A stretch of DNA of 64,000 bases from GCA-2720975 sp964469565 (GTDB lineage: Bacteria > Planctomycetota > UBA1135 > GCA-002686595), in contig CAYXZD010000007.1 of NCBI GenBank assembly GCA_964469565.1, positions 100,440 to 164,439 of the forward strand, read 5' to 3'. Positions 62,391-64,000 of the stretch are shown piece by piece. The notes below the pieces were generated by a model. That model had not been told where the DNA came from and ran no database searches. It worked only from the letters and a program-made list of their open reading frames with translations. The number at the start of each line of letters is the position of its first letter. Position 1 is the first letter of the stretch. The translations under genes were made by a program, and so were the position numbers.

Positions 62391-62543
62391 CCAAGATCGA
62401 ACCCGCAGCCAACACCTGCGCCCCCATTCCCCAAGGAGTGCCCCCGCAGGATCCGTTGGGGTGATTGAATGGAAGAGAGTTCGAGCTGCACCCGCAGTTG
62501 TCCTCCATCGCTGTCCATCCACGCGCCCATCCATCCGCCTGCC
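62391..62543. other. Spacer after the repeat array
   Basis: Decaying repeat remnants to about 62402, then unique sequence. In the methyltransferase frame TGA follows at 62466-62468. No promoter is recognised before the LamG-like gene. Confidence 0.4.
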
Positions 62544-63815
62544 ATGAACTTCTCCCTCTCGATCCCCGTCCCCTCCCTAACTCTCATTTGTGCACTTGCG
62601 CCACTTGCGCCCCATGCATTTGGCACATGTGGCGACCCGGCGGACATTCCTGGGAATGTGGCGTGGTTTGACGGCAGCGACCCGGACGGAGATGGCGTAC
62701 TTGGCGGAGGTTTCCTCAACGGTCGCACCTGGGTGGATCGCTCCGCCATGGGGAATGCCAATGCGACCATGAACATGACCAACCGTCGCCCCAAGGTCAT
62801 CGCGGGTGCGTGGAATAACCAGTCCATCGTGCGCTTTGACGGCAATGATTACATGGATGCCTCCTCGGCGTGCTTCTCCATGCTCAATGGTGTGCAGGGT
62901 GCCACATTTTTTGCGGTGGCGAGTACAACAGCCACCAGCAGCCAGCGCCTCATGATGGTTTCGACGGGTACGGGTTCCAAGTCGACCCGTGCAGGGGTCA
63001 ACATGTTCGACGCCTTCGGCACTTCCATCGGAGGCTCAGGGGATTACGGAGCTGCCGGTCGTCGCTTGGACAGCGACTCTTTCCAGCGGATTGAGGGTGG
63101 CACGATCACCATGGGGCAACTCGAGCAATACTGTGCCGTTTACGATTACAGTGCGGGAGACTTGGCCCTCTACGTGGATGGGCAGCTTGCCACCCTAGCG
63201 ACCAACTTTCAGACCCCGGGCTCCACGAGCCCGACCAACAGCATCAACATTCGCCTCGGCGCGGATGCAGACCTCGCCAAGGCCAAGGGTTTCTTTCGAG
63301 GGGACCTCGCCGAACTCATCGTCTACAACCGCGTGCTCAGTTCAACCGAACGCGCCATTGTCGAGGCTTACCTGCATGCCAAGTGGTTTGCCCCCAGCCT
63401 AGGAAACAGCTTCTGCAGTCCCATCGTGCCCAACTCCACCGGCCTACCCGGAACCATACGCGCCCGAGGGAGTGCTCTCGTTTCCGACAACGATGTCACT
63501 GTCATCGCCGAGCAATTGCCCCCCAACGAGTTTGGATACTTCATCGTCTCCCAGTGGTCGGGTTTCTTCGCCAACCCCGGCGGCAGCCAAGGAAACCTGT
63601 GCCTCTCGGGAACCATCGGCCGCTACGGTCAGGCGGTCGCCTCCTCAGGTCAGAACGGCATGGTGCTCTTACCCATCGACCTGAGCGCCATGCCCCCCCC
63701 AGTGCAATCATCAGTCCTCCCCGGCGACACCTGGCACTTCCAACTGTGGCACCGGGACAAGAACCCCACTTCAACATCCAACTTCACTGACGGCGTCGCC
63801 ATCTTATTCTTCTAA
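62544..63815 (+). CDS. Secreted LamG/concanavalin-like protein with shared C-terminal module
   Basis: 423 residues from ATG 62544. The signal peptide is SIPVPSLTLICALAPLAPHAFG. The jelly-roll lectin/LamG-like domain (about 30-290) has VAWFDGSDPDGDGVLGGG, SIVRFDGNDYMDAS, LALYVDGQL and FFRGDLAELIVYNRVL, typical of LamG_3-type beta-sandwiches. From about 295 a C-terminal module has FGYFIVSQWSGFF, PGGSQGNLCLSGTIGRYGQ and NFTDGVAILFF, collinear with the C terminus of the lectin-like protein at 19173-20360. Probably exported to the cell surface. Upstream in-frame extension to 62469 appears non-coding. Confidence 0.82.
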   Translation: MNFSLSIPVPSLTLICALAPLAPHAFGTCGDPADIPGNVAWFDGSDPDGDGVLGGGFLNGRTWVDRSAMGNANATMNMTNRRPKVIAGAWNNQSIVRFDGNDYMDASSACFSMLNGVQGATFFAVASTTATSSQRLMMVSTGTGSKSTRAGVNMFDAFGTSIGGSGDYGAAGRRLDSDSFQRIEGGTITMGQLEQYCAVYDYSAGDLALYVDGQLATLATNFQTPGSTSPTNSINIRLGADADLAKAKGFFRGDLAELIVYNRVLSSTERAIVEAYLHAKWFAPSLGNSFCSPIVPNSTGLPGTIRARGSALVSDNDVTVIAEQLPPNEFGYFIVSQWSGFFANPGGSQGNLCLSGTIGRYGQAVASSGQNGMVLLPIDLSAMPPPVQSSVLPGDTWHFQLWHRDKNPTSTSNFTDGVAILFF

Positions 63816-63828
63816 CCCCTCCCGCCCG

Positions 63829-63857
63829 TTGCGCCCCCGCCCCCCCCACGCTAGCCT
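63829..63857 (+). promoter_or_regulatory. Possible tRNA promoter
   Basis: TTGCGC (63829-63834) and TAGCCT (63852-63857) are spaced by 17 bases, ending 9 bases ahead of the tRNA. Matches to consensus are partial but spacing and position suit a sigma-70 promoter. Confidence 0.35.
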
Positions 63858-63866
63858 CTCCCCAAC

Positions 63867-63954
63867 GGAGGCGTGGCAGAGCGGCCGAATGCACTGGTTT
63901 TGAAAACCAGCGTGGGGCAACCTACCGGGGGTTCGAATCCTCCCGCCTCCGCCA
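63867..63954 (+). tRNA. tRNA-Ser (anticodon UGA)
   Basis: Acceptor arms GGAGGCG and CGCCTCC pair perfectly, and CCA is encoded at 63952-63954. The anticodon stem CTGGT/ACCAG encloses TTTGAAA, giving anticodon TGA. A long variable arm (GTGGG GCAA CCTAC) marks a class II tRNA, and the T arm has TTCGAAT. Reads UCA (and other UCN by wobble). Confidence 0.97.
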
Positions 63955-64000
63955 TCGTTTTTCGCAGGGTGCACGCGATGGGTGGCGAGATGCGATGGGG

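Noticed and set aside
61413..62534. Long minus-strand frame of 373 codons with Gly-Thr-Pro repeats
   Set aside because: It is the shadow of the methyltransferase gene extended through the 12-bp repeat, which is open in several frames. No recognisable domain.

Overview
The window is a GC-rich, gene-dense bacterial chromosome fragment with about 44 protein genes, one tRNA-Ser at the right edge and one 100-N scaffold gap (10374-10473). Gene content points to a deep-branching Planctomycetota-like bacterium, probably a draft or metagenome assembly. This is an inference from a legume-lectin-like secreted protein with a distinctive C-terminal module, HEAT/VWA proteins, a sulfatase-like lipoprotein, a YdjY-like protein, an ECF sigma factor with a long tail, myo-inositol-phosphate synthase and class I HMG-CoA reductase. 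Many genes lack a Shine-Dalgarno sequence, while a subset has strong ones, some in front of TTG starts. I see no insertion sequence, prophage or CRISPR array.

Layout. 0-16 kb: an error-prone DnaE-type polymerase; a four-repeat Myb/SANT-like HTH protein; PTS enzyme I; a small anchored protein; a Tex-type RNA-binding protein carrying the gap; a DJ-1/PfpI-like protein without its nucleophile; a beta-propeller protein; EF-G with a clear terminator. 15-30 kb: HMG-CoA reductase, two overlapping SPFH genes, guanine deaminase, a lectin-like secreted protein, a TPMT-like methyltransferase, a HEAT-VWA protein, a B12-type radical SAM enzyme, PdxA, a sulfatase-like lipoprotein and glycerol kinase. 29.6-40.2 kb: two regulatory cassettes flank housekeeping genes. 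One is a translationally coupled ECF sigma / TPR anti-sigma-like / secreted protein operon. The other is a sigma-like protein followed by a large GAF plus degenerate AAA+ plus Fis-HTH regulator. Between them lie QueG, a zinc-ribbon protein, ThiE and QueA.

40.5-46.4 kb: FabI, a three-module FKBP isomerase coupled to an O-methyltransferase, a sulfotransferase, an orphan DNA methylase and an alpha/beta hydrolase. 46.4-56.9 kb: a long minus-strand run with NnrD, a HEAT lipoprotein, a flavin-dependent thymidylate synthase with an abnormal signature, a YdjY-like protein, a membrane coiled-coil protein, myo-inositol-phosphate synthase and an M3 peptidase. 57-64 kb: asparaginase, a membrane zinc-ribbon protein, a DUF151 nuclease-family protein, a GT-C-like membrane protein, a methyltransferase followed by a 12-bp repeat array, a LamG-like secreted protein and tRNA-Ser(UGA).

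The most unusual features are: (1) tandem repeats with a period of exactly 12 bp at several unrelated loci, one lying in frame directly behind an amber stop; (2) the sigma-like plus degenerate enhancer-binding-protein pair; (3) the coupled sigma/TPR/secreted cassette; (4) a ThyX whose RHR signature reads KYQ and is split by an insertion; (5) a C-terminal module shared by two unrelated secreted proteins.
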